A model generated the notes under the pieces. It saw nothing but the letters and a program-made list of their open reading frames with translations. It was not told the DNA's origin and ran no database searches. A program made the position numbers and the translations under genes. From contig NC_134897.1 of the NCBI RefSeq assembly GCF_041734735.1, forward strand, positions 4,504,441 through 4,568,440: 64,000 bases of DNA, written 5' to 3'. Numbering within the stretch: position 1 is the stretch's first letter; the number at the start of each line of letters is the position of its first letter. This DNA comes from Babylonia areolata (taxonomy: Eukaryota; Mollusca; Gastropoda; Neogastropoda; Buccinidae). Positions 1-12,100 of the stretch are shown here, one piece after another.

Positions 1-595
1 CGAAGGTGCGTATACCTTATTTCCATTTTGCGTGTACCGGTTATGCAGCGTTTCTGCTGCGGTAAAAGATTCTAAGTCAGCATGCAGGTTTCTGGAAAGC
101 CTACCGACTGACGAAATGTCAATCAGCTTAACAAAACAGCTCCTCATAGTTGTTCACTGACAACAGTTCATTATATCGCAACGGCCTAGCCGCTGTTACT
201 GGGGTAACCGGTTGATGCAATCAACCGAATCTTTCCCCATTTGAACATTTCTCGGAATTTCAGGCAGAATGAGATGGTTACCTATTTGCAAATATTCATT
301 AGTGCCAGCAGTCATTTTTGGAAATGTCTTCATGAAATTTTGTGACATTTTCGGAAATAACTGCTTTCCTGAACTGACTGTTACAACTGCACACAAAACA
401 CCGAAACAGCAGAAGCAACTAACCCACGCCCTTCCTCGACTGATCAGCTCAGCGATATTATCAATGAACAAGCCTCTTTCGGTGGATAAACAAAGGTGTG
501 ACACATGCTCTCCAGTGGCTGTCATCTATTCATACGCCTAGAAATCAACATGCCATGATTCTGACTGACTCCATGAACCCCTTACAAAAATGAAC
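1..595. other. No gene recognised
   Basis: I see no domain, exon-like stretch or family repeat here. Short open frames exist on both strands but show no recognisable motif or coding bias. Confidence 0.5.
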
Positions 596-599
596 AAGT

Positions 600-790
600 G
601 AAATGGGGAGCCCAGAGAGGTATGACGCAATGCGCAACTTTCGAAGCTTACATGGTCATACTGGTCCGAACATGCAGGGTAAAGGGAAACGAGCGCGCTG
701 ACAAGCTAGCTAGCTGGCAATGCAACAACGAGCGGTCTACATATGAGAAAATAAGAAATCCAAAGAAAAGTAAAAGAGTACCTGCAAAGT
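600..790 (+). pseudogene. RNase H-like fragment of a retroelement
   Basis: The plus strand reads V-K-G-N-E-R-A-D-K-L-A-S, the end of a type I RNase H domain (compare PGHVGIRGNERAD in the full LINE at 25 kb). Just upstream, in a neighbouring frame, is a W-x-Y-W-x-x-H-A-G remnant. The piece is short and shifted between frames, so it is a relic. It could come from a LINE RNase H domain or from an RNase H-containing gene. It abuts the short repeat that starts near 788. Confidence 0.5.
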
Positions 791-905
791 ATCAGTAGCT
801 CAAGGAGGCGTCACTGCGTTCGGTCAAATCCATATACGCTACACCACATCTGCCAAGCAGATCCCTGACCAGCAGCGTAACCCAACGGGCTTAGTCAGGC
901 CTTGA
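788..905 (+). repeat. SINE-like repeat S2, copy 1, with A-rich tail
   Basis: This shares a core of about 100 bp with 13775-13880 and, inverted, 41858-41979. The core has the hairpin CATCTGCcaaGCAGATG (here ending GATCC) followed by CTGACCAGCAGCGTAACCC. An A-rich, A/T-only stretch follows (906-1110), as expected for a retroposed 3' tail. I remember this core as very common in gastropod sequences but cannot name the family. Confidence 0.8.
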
Positions 906-1206
906 GGAAAAAAATTAAAATAAAATAAAATAATAATTTGTTTTTTAAATAAATAAACAAACAAAAAATAACACTAAAAATAAATAAAATAAAATAAAGT
1001 AAAAATAACAACAACAAAAAAAGAAAAAGAAAAAAAAAAGAAGTAAAAGTTACATATATAAAGAAAGATAAACACATAAAAATACTACTACTAATAATAA
1101 ATATTTAAAAAGCACAGAATCTTGATTTAAGTCAAGTCTACGCGCGCGCGCGCGCGTGCACACACACACAAACACAGATAAATAGCAAATAAATGTAAAA
1201 CATGCA
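906..1206. repeat. A-rich tract and CG/CA microsatellite
   Basis: 906-1110 is almost entirely A and T, with AAAAT-like units. 1141-1170 is alternating CG followed by CA, a sequence able to adopt Z-DNA. Confidence 0.8.
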
Positions 1207-1324
1207 GACAAGTTTCAAGTTTTAATTATCCTTTCACTCCTATTGGAGTATGGAGGATTACTGCAAAATAATCTTTTCATGCCCAGAACAAACATTTCCA
1301 AATACACAACAATATCGCATGAAA

Positions 1325-1462
1325 GTTGAGAAAACACAAATGTCTTTTAACTCCAAAAGTATAAATAGGCAACATTTGCAAATCTAATCATCTGTTGAGA
1401 AAACACAAATGTCTTTTAACTCCAAAAGTATAACTAGGCAACATTTGCAAATCTAATCATCT
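1325..1462. repeat. 69-bp tandem duplication inside LINE B
   Basis: The segment beginning GTTGAGAAAACACAAATG occurs at 1325 and again at 1394, differing by about one base. The right-hand LINE B copy has it once, so the duplication arose after insertion. Confidence 0.9.
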
Positions 1463-1742
1463 TACTTACAGCTAAAATGACTTTTTTGCCTCCTTTGAGC
1501 ATATTACAAAAAATTAAAAACTGATTTTGGAGACAAATATTTTTTACGAACATACCTATTTCGTAACTGATCATAATTGTGACATTCCATTATAAAATGA
1601 AACTAACCACCAACCACAGACATGTTACAAACCTTACAAAGCCGTAACTCTCGTGATATGCCTTTGTGTCTCCCTGTTTATATTTCCAGCTTATGATTAC
1701 TACTTCGAAACCTGAAGAAGCTGATAACGTAATTATCAGGCA

Positions 1743-2014
1743 TCATTCATTCATTTTGCCCATCGCTCCTGGTGGAACATAGGCCATCGACGACCCCTCG
1801 CCATCGCACTCTGTTCTGGGCTGTTCTGGCCATTTTAGTCCAGTTGGTCCCTTGCTGCTTCAGCTCTACCTCGGTATCTCGCCTCCAGCTGTTGCGAGCC
1901 CGGCCTCTCTTCCTCTTTCCCTGCGGGTTCCAGGTCAGGGCTCAGCGTGTGATGCTGGACGCTGGCTTCCTGAGGGTGTGTCCGATCCAGCCCCACTTCC
2001 TCCGCAGTATCTGC
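1743..2014 (-). mobile_element. LINE family C 3' fragment nested in LINE B
   Basis: Read on the minus strand, this is the end of a LINE ORF2: R-K-W-G-W-I-G-H-T-L-R-K, then T-W-N-P-Q-G-K-R-K-R-G-R, then R-W-R-G-V-V-D-G-L-C-S-T-R-S. It has one internal TGA and ends in an AATGA-repeat tail. The 13-bp sequence TAATTATCAGGCA flanks it at 1730-1742 and 2015-2027 and occurs once, with small changes, in the uninterrupted LINE B copy. This shows a target-primed insertion. Confidence 0.9.
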
Positions 2015-2215
2015 TAATTATCAGGCAATTGACATATATTTTTCTCTACCAAATCCACTTTTAAAATTTCGATAAAACAAACATTTACTACTCGCCTCTA
2101 GAGCATGTCTCCATAGATTTTGAAAACTATCTCTCAAAGCAATGTTGACATTCTTGCAGAAAGATTCCCTCTCCAAGAAGAATTGAGCATCCCAAACACA
2201 GTCATACCCTGCTTC

Positions 2216-2459
2216 TGACACACGTTCACACATACACGCACATACACACATGCATAGCAGATATGCAACAAACATGCAGTTTCACAGATATGAAAGGACC
2301 AACACGCGCACACACACACACACACATTACCCTGCACCACCCCCCTCCTCCACACACTCATTTCTTGGCTACACATCGCAGCTTCCACGGCACACACACA
2401 CCCACATCCTTACTTGTACAAGCACACACACATACGCCCATATCCCCCCCCCCCTCCCA

Positions 2460-2493
<34 letters not shown>

Positions 2494-3708
2494 GCACACC
2501 CGCACGTTCCAATATTCCGTTGCTCCCACAGTGTAGACACACATACACACACATACCTCATCCTCTACACACACACACACACACACGCACGTGCACAGAG
2601 CTCTCCTGACACATGTGTACACTTACACCCTCGCGCACGCACATAAACACACAGACACACAAATACACATACACACACGCACAGAGGCTGCCACTGATTG
2701 GCCGCAAGAGGCCGGATGGGAAAAGAACGTGACGTCTAGGTGTTGCTCAGTCTATTGTATTTGGAAAAGCCCACAGAGACTCTGTTCCGTTTTGAAGTAA
2801 TTTGCGCAGTGTTAGTTTGGAAATGATGCCGATATTCATTTGATTTGCAAAGCATCGCGCTCTACCTTTCATGCTAGACTTACGGCCGCTCCCTCTCACT
2901 ACCTTTATTTCTTTGAGGCGATCGATGGTGTGATGGCCTTGTACCTGTTCTTTTTAGTATTCTTTGACTTTTCTGAGGATTTCCGATGTACCTGCAAAAC
3001 GAGATACAAGGCTATGACACCACTGATCGCCTATCAAGAAAGAAAGATAGAGGGAGTTACCGTATGCCTAGCATGAACGGCAGTGCACGATCCTTTGCAT
3101 ATCAAATACTGGCATCCTTTCCGAACCAAAATTGCGCAGTTTTCTTCAAAACGGAAGTCTCTGGTATTTTCCAAATACAGTTGACTGAGCAACACGCTGG
3201 ACGCCACATGACACCAGATATCTTTTCCCACCCCTATTGCGGCAAATCCGGAATCAATGGCAAGTGTGTGTGCGCGTCAGACGAGCTCGGTGCGTGTGCA
3301 TTTGTATGTGCGAGAGTGTGTGTGCATTGTAGGAGCTGCGATATGTAGGATTGCGTGTGTATTGGGGGTGGGGATCTGCGTTTGCCTGTATTGTGGGAGC
3401 TACGCAATATATGTACGTGAAAGGGTTTATAGATGTGTGTGCGTGGGGGGGAGGGGGGGGGGGGATATGGGCGTGTGTGTGCCGTGGAAGCTGAGATATG
3501 TAGGAATGTGTGCGTGTGCGCGAGTGGGAGGTAACGTGAGAGATGGAGAATGTGTGTGTGCTGTGTGTGTGTTGGGGCTTGTGTGCTTTTGTACATAGTG
3601 CTGGGCCTGTGTACATCTGTTTGTGCTTTCATATCTGCGAGACTGCAAATTTGTTACATATCTGCTGTGCACGTTTGTGTGTGTATGTATGTGTGCGTGC
3701 GTGTCTAT
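2216..3708. repeat. Imperfect 1.5-kb palindrome with CA/GT-rich outer arms
   Basis: The right arm is the reverse complement of the left throughout. Matching pairs include GCAGATATGCAAC (2258) with GTTACATATCTGC near 3655, CAGCTTCCACGGCACACAC (near 2380) with its complement near 3480, GTTGCTCAGTC (2742) with GACTGAGCAAC near 3183, and GGCGATCGATGGTGTGATGG (2917) with CCATGACACC-like sequence near 3015. The arms meet around 2955-2985, with no spacer beyond about 30 bases. Identity looks roughly 70-75 percent, with the CA runs differing most in length. Confidence 0.85.
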
Positions 3709-4107
3709 TTTCATTTGCTTGTTTATTCATTTAATATTGGGTTTTTTTTTTCCTGTTTTCGTCTACACTGAATTTTATTTGCTAATGTTTTGTGTGCAGG
3801 TATGAGATTGGGAAATTGTGATTGAGTCTGGAAGGTGGGGGCCTGGGGTTTGCAGAAGGCCCCCAGTGAGGGTCCATGGGGCAACGCCCCTGGTGGGGGT
3901 CTGGGGGCGAAGCCCCCTGAAGCTGAAGGTTTTTCTCAATTTCAAACCATGAAATCTGCACTTGCGGGCCACCAATGCTACTGAGGTATTCCAACCCACA
4001 GAAGACAAAAAAATCAGTCCAATTCTTCCAAAACTGAAGTGTTTTTGCTTCCAAACCTGTAAAGTCAGCCTTGTGGACATGATTTTCAAAATCGTGTCTC
4101 ATGTGCG
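3709..4107. repeat. GC-rich hairpin stretch beside plain sequence
   Basis: 3835-3925 contains two small hairpins in a row, GGGGCaacGCCCC and GGGGGCgaaGCCCCC, each followed by CTG. The surrounding 300 bases show no gene. Confidence 0.6.
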
Positions 4108-4278
4108 CGTGTGTGTGTGTGTATTGAATGCAACTGTGTGTGTATGTGAGAAAGAGAGACAGACAGACAGAATAGGAGTCAGGCTGGACATGGGAGGAAA
4201 GAGTTAGTTCATGTATGTGCACTGCTTTAAATACAACTCTGTGTGTTAAACTCTTTGTGTGTGTGAGTGAGTGAGTGA

Positions 4279-4316
<38 letters not shown>
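4108..4316. repeat. GT and GAGT microsatellites
   Basis: There are GT runs at 4108-4145, then GTGA/GAGT units (4258-4285), then a long pure GT run to about 4316. Confidence 0.95.
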
Positions 4317-4647
4317 GTTGCACTGTACCAATATAACTGACCACCTGGTCTCTTCAGCTGTAGTCTCTGTTCCACTGACAAGCATGTGTGTTGGTTGAGG
4401 AAAGAAAGGGGAAAGGGGAATGACTGGAGGGAGCAGGGGGTGTGTCTGTTACTGGTTATATCACTTTCAAGCAGTCAAGGCTTTGCCAAATACTTTCCTT
4501 TTTATGCAGAGAGTTGGGACAGTGACTTGTTAGTGTAAGAAACTTGGTACCTATTCCCCCTTCCCTTCTTGAATTTGCAGATAGGCGAGAAGGTCCAGCT
4601 GTGGAATGAAGTATCAATACAAATGCCACCATGTTCAAGAAAATCCA

Positions 4648-4653
4648 TTTATT
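4648..4653 (-). promoter_or_regulatory. Candidate distal poly(A) signal of lamin
   Basis: AATAAA on the minus strand with G/T-rich sequence beyond it (from about 4630 leftwards). It is the last such hexamer before the microsatellites, and its use is inferred. Confidence 0.4.
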
Positions 4654-6089
4654 CATCTTGACAGAAATTGTACGTACATCATAGGATTATCAAAACTATT
4701 GGACACAAACAATGATTACATATTCTTATGTATTCTTATGTAACAGGTATATGAATGTGAAATCTGTAGTCCACACGAGATTCAGGCTCAACTACAAACA
4801 AGTAAAAAATTTCCACTACATTCAGAACTCATTGGTCAAACCTTGTCTGTAGCCAGGTAATGAAATACTGTTATGTAATCTATGCCACTTCCGTAAATTT
4901 TCCACAACTGTCAACTTCTTGTCACAAATTCAAATGTGTGGCCTATAGTTGCTGCTGAATGCAAACTGACTAGACAACTGAACACACAATTCAAACCTGC
5001 CCTGTTCACTGTGTTAGGCGGGTGTTAAGCAGGTGTGGGAAATCAAACTCCAAGAGAAGGAAGCAAAAGGACTGACGACTATTTTGCAAGTAATCATATC
5101 AAAACACATGTTGAACTCATAAGTGCAAAGATACAAACTGGACTCCAAAGTGCAGAGTTGGCAAGGCATTCCTTCTCTGTCTTGCCTCATAGGATTTTTC
5201 AAACAGCTGTCACCAAGAATGTCAAATATAAAAGAAGTGAAGGGAAGAAACTCCACATTCAGTTGTCCCAAGCCATCATTTATTACAGACAGATCTCAAA
5301 TGCTTGCACTGTTTCACTCAGTATATATTTATGTCAATGAGACTAGAAGGATAAAAATGTGAAAAGGAAAATCTACCTCAGAGCAAATCAGTGTTACTTA
5401 AAAAAATAAATACAAATCTTTGTACCATTCCATAGACTGTAGAGGTGATGAAAGATAGGTAGTGACACAAAGAAACAAGGGGAATGAAAACCCACGTAAC
5501 ATGCAGGAGAAACATGCATCCCTTTGCTTGACTCCCTAACATGAAGAATACAGTTTCCCTTGGGACCTCAATGATGTCAATGGTAAAACTAATACCTGTG
5601 TGGTCAATCTTCTCAAAAAAGAAAAGAAATAGAAAAATGAAAAGAGGACAGAGATGAACGATGTACTTAGGATCAAAACTCAGCTGCCAAGAAATAATGA
5701 CTTACTGTCCCCTTACTGATTTGATTGTTTTTGTTCTTGTTGCTTATTGTCCAGCTGACCACAGAGGGCCATATCAGGACTGTCCAACCATACAAACGCT
5801 CAACTGCATCAACACAAAACTGTCACATCTACACACACACATACCAAAAAAAAACAAAGATAAACCCACGAAACACAATTTATGGCTCCCTAGAGAAAAT
5901 TAAGACTAGGCTGTGCTGAGGATGTCAGCCCTTCCGCTTGATTTATCGTCTCCAGATTAAAAAAAAATCGTTAAAATGGAAAGAAACAACTAACAACTTC
6001 AAAGCCAAACAAAAAATGCTACAAAAAGGCTATGTATGCAAATCACACTGCAGAATGAACAGTTAGTGCCCATCTCAGTGTTTATAATT

Positions 6090-6300
6090 TCACTACCTAG
6101 TCAGAGAAAAAAGTGTCCAGGCTTGCTTGAGAAAAGAAAGGGGAATGGACTGGGAAGGCAGAAAAGGGAGACAACAGTGAAGAAAGAAAAAAGGCAGAAA
6201 CAAAGAGAGCAATAGAAAAGAGGAAATTTCCAGCACATAATTCCCAGAAGGCAGGGGTGCTATTTATACTGAATGACCCCTGCCCTGACATCCTCACAGA
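6090..6300. repeat. Interspersed repeat R, copy 1
   Basis: The segment with GCAATAGAAAAGAGGAAATT and CCAGCACATAATTCCCAGAA resembles 16960-17080 and, more weakly, 17395-17470. All three lie in the same orientation. The family is not recognised. Confidence 0.6.
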
Positions 6301-7979
6301 TTACAGCAGAAAGTAAAACCAAACAAAACTGACACCACTGATCTATACTTGCAATGCTTACAAGGCCCATGCCACTGAGGGAGGAATGAAGCCGTGAAGC
6401 CCACAAAACCAGCCACAGAGAACACCCCCCACTGTGATGAGCTTGGGACCGCCCCATGCTACAGACCTTTATGACCACAATGGACAAATGAGGTAATTGC
6501 TGCCTGCTTTGATTCCTCTCTGGACATTTCATCTGCCATTTCTTACTACTTTCCAGTCAGAGATTCTGTGCAGTCAAAATCAAAATTGTCAATATACGTA
6601 TCAGAGAATACAATATATAATACTAATATCCAAGAATTTATCAAAATGTTTTTAAAGTCTGTTAACATGCGTGCTCAGGTTTGAGACTACTGATGAATGC
6701 AAAAAGCACTCCCAATTTTCTGAGACTTCACTGACCGACCACTTGTGGATCTCCTGTGCGTCTTCTGATCTCAGCACTTCCAAATTTAATTTTTGATTTG
6801 AAACTTGTTACATATCATTACATTATATGCCCAACAAAACACTGAGTACCCTTTCCCAACACTAGCTTAAGCACCTGTGAGCTTAACACCAGCAAGCACT
6901 TAAACACAAAGCAGTGGTCAACTCTTCCTTGTGTAAATGAAAAGATATTTTGGAAAACATAAATCAGGAAAGAACAAAGAGCAAATAAAATCACACTGAG
7001 CAAGCAACAGAAAATCTGAGTAACTTTTAATGTTTTAAAAAATTAAGCCAGCATTTAGAAAACTAGCACAAATATTTTGTTTGTCCAAGCATCAAACAAG
7101 TTTATTATGACCATTAGTAGGGATGAGCACATATTGTAACAACAAAACATAAAATGAAACAAAAAGCTGTTCACCAAACAAGTTTTCATTCCCCTCCCTA
7201 AAGCATTACAAGATGGGTGTGAATAGCCAGGTTGAAACAATGAAAGCAAAACACAGACAGGAATGGCCAAAACTACATCTCCAACACATTGGAGCAGACA
7301 GTGATGGGTCAACATTTCCAAAGCCGCTGGTGGTATATACACACAGTTTCACTGGTAAACAGTGCTTATTCAAGTCTCCTCTGCCTTAATTCACAACTAC
7401 TGCCATGCAAAACAAAAAGCTGAAGCCATGTCAAGAGCTGTCAACATTCTCCAGCCTTCTACATACATGCCTTCCTAAAAAATCTTCAAATCAAGAACAG
7501 ATAATGTAAAAATCAGAAATAAACTGAAATTTTCAAGAATTTTCATGCTTTTCCGTAGTAAACATGGCTACCATTCACCGAATTCTTCCTTGTGGTCTGA
7601 CATGGTTGAATTTGTTGTGGCTTTTTTCGCAGCAAGGTTCATTCCATCTTCATCAGTCCCACACATTTTCATGGGACAGCTAGCCGTGTCTTCAGCTGAG
7701 CACTTTCTCTTAAAGTCAGCTCTTCTGTAGCCCTTTCAGGACAAACGTACACTCTTCAAATTTCAACCATCAATCTGCTGTCAGGTTTTGTCCACCCCTA
7801 AGGAAAGATCCATAAATCTGGATTTTCATGTGTTTTTCCTTTTCCATAAAGCATAATTTGCAGCTGTAACATCTGAAACTGTCACCGTTTTTAAGGCTAT
7901 TGTGTTTTTCTGGATATTCTAGGAAAGTAGGCATTTATGATTTTATAAAATCCTTGCTTAACAACTACGATTTGAGGGG

Positions 7980-8000
7980 GCGGGGAGGGGGGGGGGGGTG
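7980..8000. repeat. G homopolymer-rich run
   Basis: A short purine run, mostly G, on the plus strand in the presumed 3' UTR (C-rich in the transcript). Confidence 0.8.
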
Positions 8001-9092
8001 TACTTCCTATCCCTCTTAAAGAGAAAGGTAGTTACTTAAAAAGCAAAAGGCCAGCAAGAAAAACAACCAAACAGTTGTTTTTTTTTAACTAACTTTTCAA
8101 CCAAGGACAATAGAGTGGCATGTACATAAAAGAGCGAGTTATGATTACAGACATTACATCGGGTCAAAAGGCCAATACATGTAGCATGAAATTTCCAATA
8201 TCCAGCAGGCCTATAGGAAGAGTTCGGTGGGCAGTGAAGGAATTATCCATATTCCACATCTTCCAACTTGTTAATGCTGTCAATTTCTGCTCATGATATT
8301 CAAACACTCTCAAAACTGTATACCAAATAAAATCCAATAATTGGGGAACAATACTGTTGTCTTTGAGTCTGAATCTTTCATATTCACAGCAAACCCTTAA
8401 AATCAACGAAAAAGTATGATTTAAAACAAGATAAAAAGATGAAAGTGACAAATGGTGTGGTGATGTTAACAAGACAGCCATCTGGTTTTCTTTTCAGCAG
8501 GAAATGCATGATTTTACCATTCTGTTATTAAGAGCTGTAACCTAGGTCCTGAGAATAGCTATCCCTGACAAAATACTCTTACAGCCATACTGGAAAAATC
8601 ATTTAGTCTTCAGTCACTGCTTCCAGCCAGGAAATGGCAGTAACCACACAAACACCACAACAAACACAGCCAAATAATGTTCCATGAACCAAATACAGGC
8701 CTTAAAATGGTTTAATTTGTGTTCTACACTTCTGTTATTCTAACTTTTTCAAACAAAAGAGATTTTTTTTAAACCCTTTATTTCTTGCCTCTTGTTTAAT
8801 TGCCAATTAAATGAACACTAAACTGGAACAGGCAGGTCAAAAGGCCTGCATGATAGGAGAATGACAAACTGAGCACATCCAACGCTTTTAAAAGCAAACT
8901 TTTCACTGCATAAAAGTTTATACTTGTCTCTTTCTTCAAGTTTATACAATGTTGCCCTGTTTTAACTGTTAAAAATTTGGTCCTAAATGTGCACAAGTCA
9001 GTTGTTCAGTCAAAACCTGGCACATAATGCTGGCATTTGTCCACAGACTACAATCACTAGTGCAGCACTGTTTCAACGGCGTGTGCACATGT

Positions 9093-9125
9093 TCACATGA
9101 TGGCACACTTCTCCCTGTCAGGACC
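9093..9125 (-). CDS. Lam: Lamin terminal coding exon with CaaX box
   Basis: The coding part is 33 bp: GPDREKCAIM then TGA, entered in phase 0 after the acceptor TCTGTTGCAG. CAIM has the form of a farnesylated CaaX box (compare CSIM of lamin A). It is too small for ORF finding and was located by searching for a Cys-x-x-Met stop pattern. The phase match with exon i and the good acceptor make the call firm. Confidence 0.9.
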   Translation of the reverse strand, partial: GPDREKCAIM

Positions 9126-12100
9126 CTGCAACAGACAAAACATTTCCCATCACCACAGCTTCTGGTAACACAGAAATATGAGTCCCTGAAGGTTTGAACA
9201 TGGAAATGATGCACTGCAAATAAAATAATATGCAAGGGTCTCTGGGACATTCTAAAAAAAAACAACAACTGATCAATAAAAACCGTGCACAAGAGCGTCA
9301 GTCTGGCTTGGATAATGTGTTATAAAGGAGAGTTGTATGCCTGCCTTTTTATGTGTCTCAATGCAGATTTGAACAGAATGTGCATCACAAGAGTGACCAT
9401 CTGAAGGATTGTCTGGAACATCCTAGAATTATGGCAGAAGAGTCCATGGGACCCCAAATATTTTTAACTGATCACAAGACAAATCTATGTGCATGGGGGT
9501 GCATGTTCATATGAGACTGGGGATAGTGGGGAATGTAGCACCTATTTTTGTGCACCTCATTTGAAACAATAAAATGTCTAATATTGTTACCATATTATTG
9601 TTACTGACTACTGTTGGGTCAGTAAATGAATAAGAAATCAAACAGATTTTTCAATGTTTGGCTATTTACAATTCAATTTGAACAATAATATGTTGTATAA
9701 ACTATGCATTATACTGACCTCTCTCACGTATGCCAGATCTCTTTTGAGCAGACAGAGAATGAGCATGTTAAATATTCCTACAAGTATTGACTTCAGTAAT
9801 AGCCTCTCTGCTGACCAAATGTCCCCAACATAAAGGAATTCCCCCCCCTAAAATTATGTTTATCTAACATACTTACCATGACCCACTAGTGCAGACTCCG
9901 GTAGGGGTCTGATTCCTGTCCTGTGCAAACTACTACCCACCTATGCAGAGAAAATTAAAGTAGCTACGACCGATAACCTCCTGAAGTAGGTTACCTCCCT
10001 TTTGCAACCCTGACTAGCACCCTCTCACCTGTTCTACTGTCTGTGCCCGGCGATGGCTTGAGCCATCCTTGCTGAAGTGTGAGACGTCTCTCAGGTAGAA
10101 ATCAATAAAGCAGCAGGGTTTTTCCTGAGTGGGCAAGGTGAGAGATGAGGACCATGCCCTCACTTCGTGAACTGGCTGAGGAGGAGTAAGTCCAAACCCT
10201 ACGTCTGCATACATGCCTTTAATCACATCGATTGTCCTTTGAGACAGAGATGTCTTGCTAATCTCTCAAGAGTGGTCAATGGTCAAGGAGTCAACTGATG
10301 AACTAGTGTCGAATCTTTCCAATCAAAGTGAGAGGTGGCAAAGTGTACCCTGTGGGGTTTGAGCTAGAGGGCGGACAGTTTATCATGAAGGCCTTGAGAA
10401 ATGTAACAGGACAGACAGCTTATCATGAAGGCCTTGAGAAATGTAACAGGACAGACAGCTTATCATGAAGGCCTTGAGAAATGTAACAGGACAGACAGTT
10501 TATCATGAAGGCCTTGAGAAATGTAAGAGGGCAGGCGGAGGCTGAACCTCAATGCAAGGTGCATGTGGCCTGATGCGACGAGTCAACATCGGTTGTGGGC
10601 CAACTGGGAAAGAGATAATTGTGTTTGAAGGCATCTGTGGCCCCAGATGGAGGCAGCCCACCAGGATGTTGTGCTTGCCTTAGGCGTGACCGGCTTATCT
10701 GTGAGCTCCTCCATGTGAGCTGACATGTGATGGGTGCCCCGTCCCCTCTCCTTTTTTTTTTTTTAGCTACAAAAAGCAACACTGGCCTGTTGCCTGAGTC
10801 TCTTCTTGTGGTGGGCCACCAAGGAGGTTCTGCTGAAATGTAAGGAAGCCAGACGGGTGTGACATGGTCTTGTGGGGCAACCGTGTGCCTGAAAGACATG
10901 GTGCTTGCTGCCACAGTGACAACAAAGTCATCCTCAGACAGGCTGAAGAATTAGGCTCCGTAAACACCTCAGGGTTGTCCCACTGGCAAGACGGGGCTTG
11001 TAGGCAGGGGACGTGCCAGAGTATCCACCTTTCTGTGAGAAGCCCCTGTGGGGGGCCAACACTGTGTTGGGCGATAGGGGAAACAGGAAGTGACCCTGTG
11101 AATGAGGGGCCTGCATGAGGAGTTAAAGAGGGGCTGCCTGTAGTGCAGAGAGTGAAAACTCTGGAGACAGTGGGAACAAGCATCGCAATAGGGATGATGC
11201 CGGCTTAAAGAACAGAGTAGGCCGGTATTGTGTGCTGCCACCTAGCTAATGGCCTTTGTTGCAGCAAGATCCGTTGGAGAAGTGTATGCGGAGACTGACC
11301 CTCTTTGTAACCACTGCAGTGGTTGTGTCAAAACTGAAAAGGGTCAGGCATGCAAGACCAGGATGGGAAATCATTTTCCAACACCAATGGTTTTGGGAGT
11401 TGATGCGGCATTAATGTTCAAGCAGGATGGCGGGCCGAACTGACTGACCAAAAAGCGGCGGCTACTGTGCTGGTACGAGAGGGCACAAAGGTGTGCCTCT
11501 GTGGCCAGCAAACGATTTGTTGTGCTGTGGGAGAATCATTCCCCTTGATCAACATGCCATTCCTCTTAACTCACTGGAGATGCGCCGGTGCTCTGCCCAC
11601 TCAGAATGACATGCTGTAGTGTAGGATTTGGCGGATCGCGGAATTTTTTTTCATACACTCAGCAGTGTTCAATTAAAGGGAAACTAATCAGGCTGTCTTG
11701 AGGGATCAGTCTAAGAAAAACTGAGTTATTTCCCTTTGACTGTTAACCGCATGAAATCAACAGTGACACTAGTGATGGCCATACTGCAAGACAAGATGAC
11801 TCGATGACTGTAGATATTGACAATGAGGAACAAGAGTATTTGTATGAGTGGGTAAAAGACCTGACAAACTTCCCACTGGCTGCACCTTTCACTGGGACCC
11901 CAGGACTCTCACTGACTTTCCAGACACGTCCACTCCTGTTGAGGTGAGTGTGTTTACAATTTGATACTTTGTTAATTTATTTCTTGTGTAAATAATGTTG
12001 ATTTTTACAATTTTTAATGAATAATTTGTATAGATTAATGTAAAATTATCATTTTCTGTGTGTGCACTTATTAAATTGTGTGGGTGTGTGTCTGTGCATG

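Larger units (their letters stand above)
1207..2216 (-). mobile_element. 3' end of LINE family B (5'-truncated), interrupted
   Basis: This is the reverse complement of the last 700 bases or so of the LINE at 60464-63715, including the 3' terminus TTAAAACTTGAAACTTG. The coding remnant at 2030-2216 reads AGYDCVWDAQF and SFQNLWRHALEASSKC, matching the larger copy. The copy is split by a 272-bp insertion (1743-2014) and carries a private 69-bp tandem duplication (1325-1462). It stops at the outer edge of the palindrome at 2216. Confidence 0.93.
4630..9092 (-). other. Probable lamin 3' UTR
   Basis: This follows the lamin stop codon directly on the minus strand. It is A/T-rich, has no long coding frame, and is far poorer in recognisable transposons than the introns. 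Several AATAAA hexamers occur on the minus strand (for example 8775, 7097, 5278 and 4653), so alternative ends are possible. The left limit is a guess from the last hexamer before the microsatellite block. One interspersed repeat lies inside it (about 6090-6300). Confidence 0.5.

Noticed and set aside
2250-2646. His/Thr-rich open frames in CA repeats (and the opposite Val/Cys-rich ones, also 3234-3714)
   Set aside because: Dinucleotide repeats are open in every frame. No domain or start context.
3835-3925. Rho-independent terminator-like hairpins
   Set aside because: A GC-rich hairpin pair in a eukaryotic genome, with no bacterial context.
7551-7740. Alternative lamin terminal exon (minus strand, YRRADFKRKCSAEDTASC...)
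   Set aside because: It is open in phase 0, but the acceptor is poor and there is no CaaX. It lies within the presumed 3' UTR after a convincing CAIM exon. Kept only as a remote possibility.
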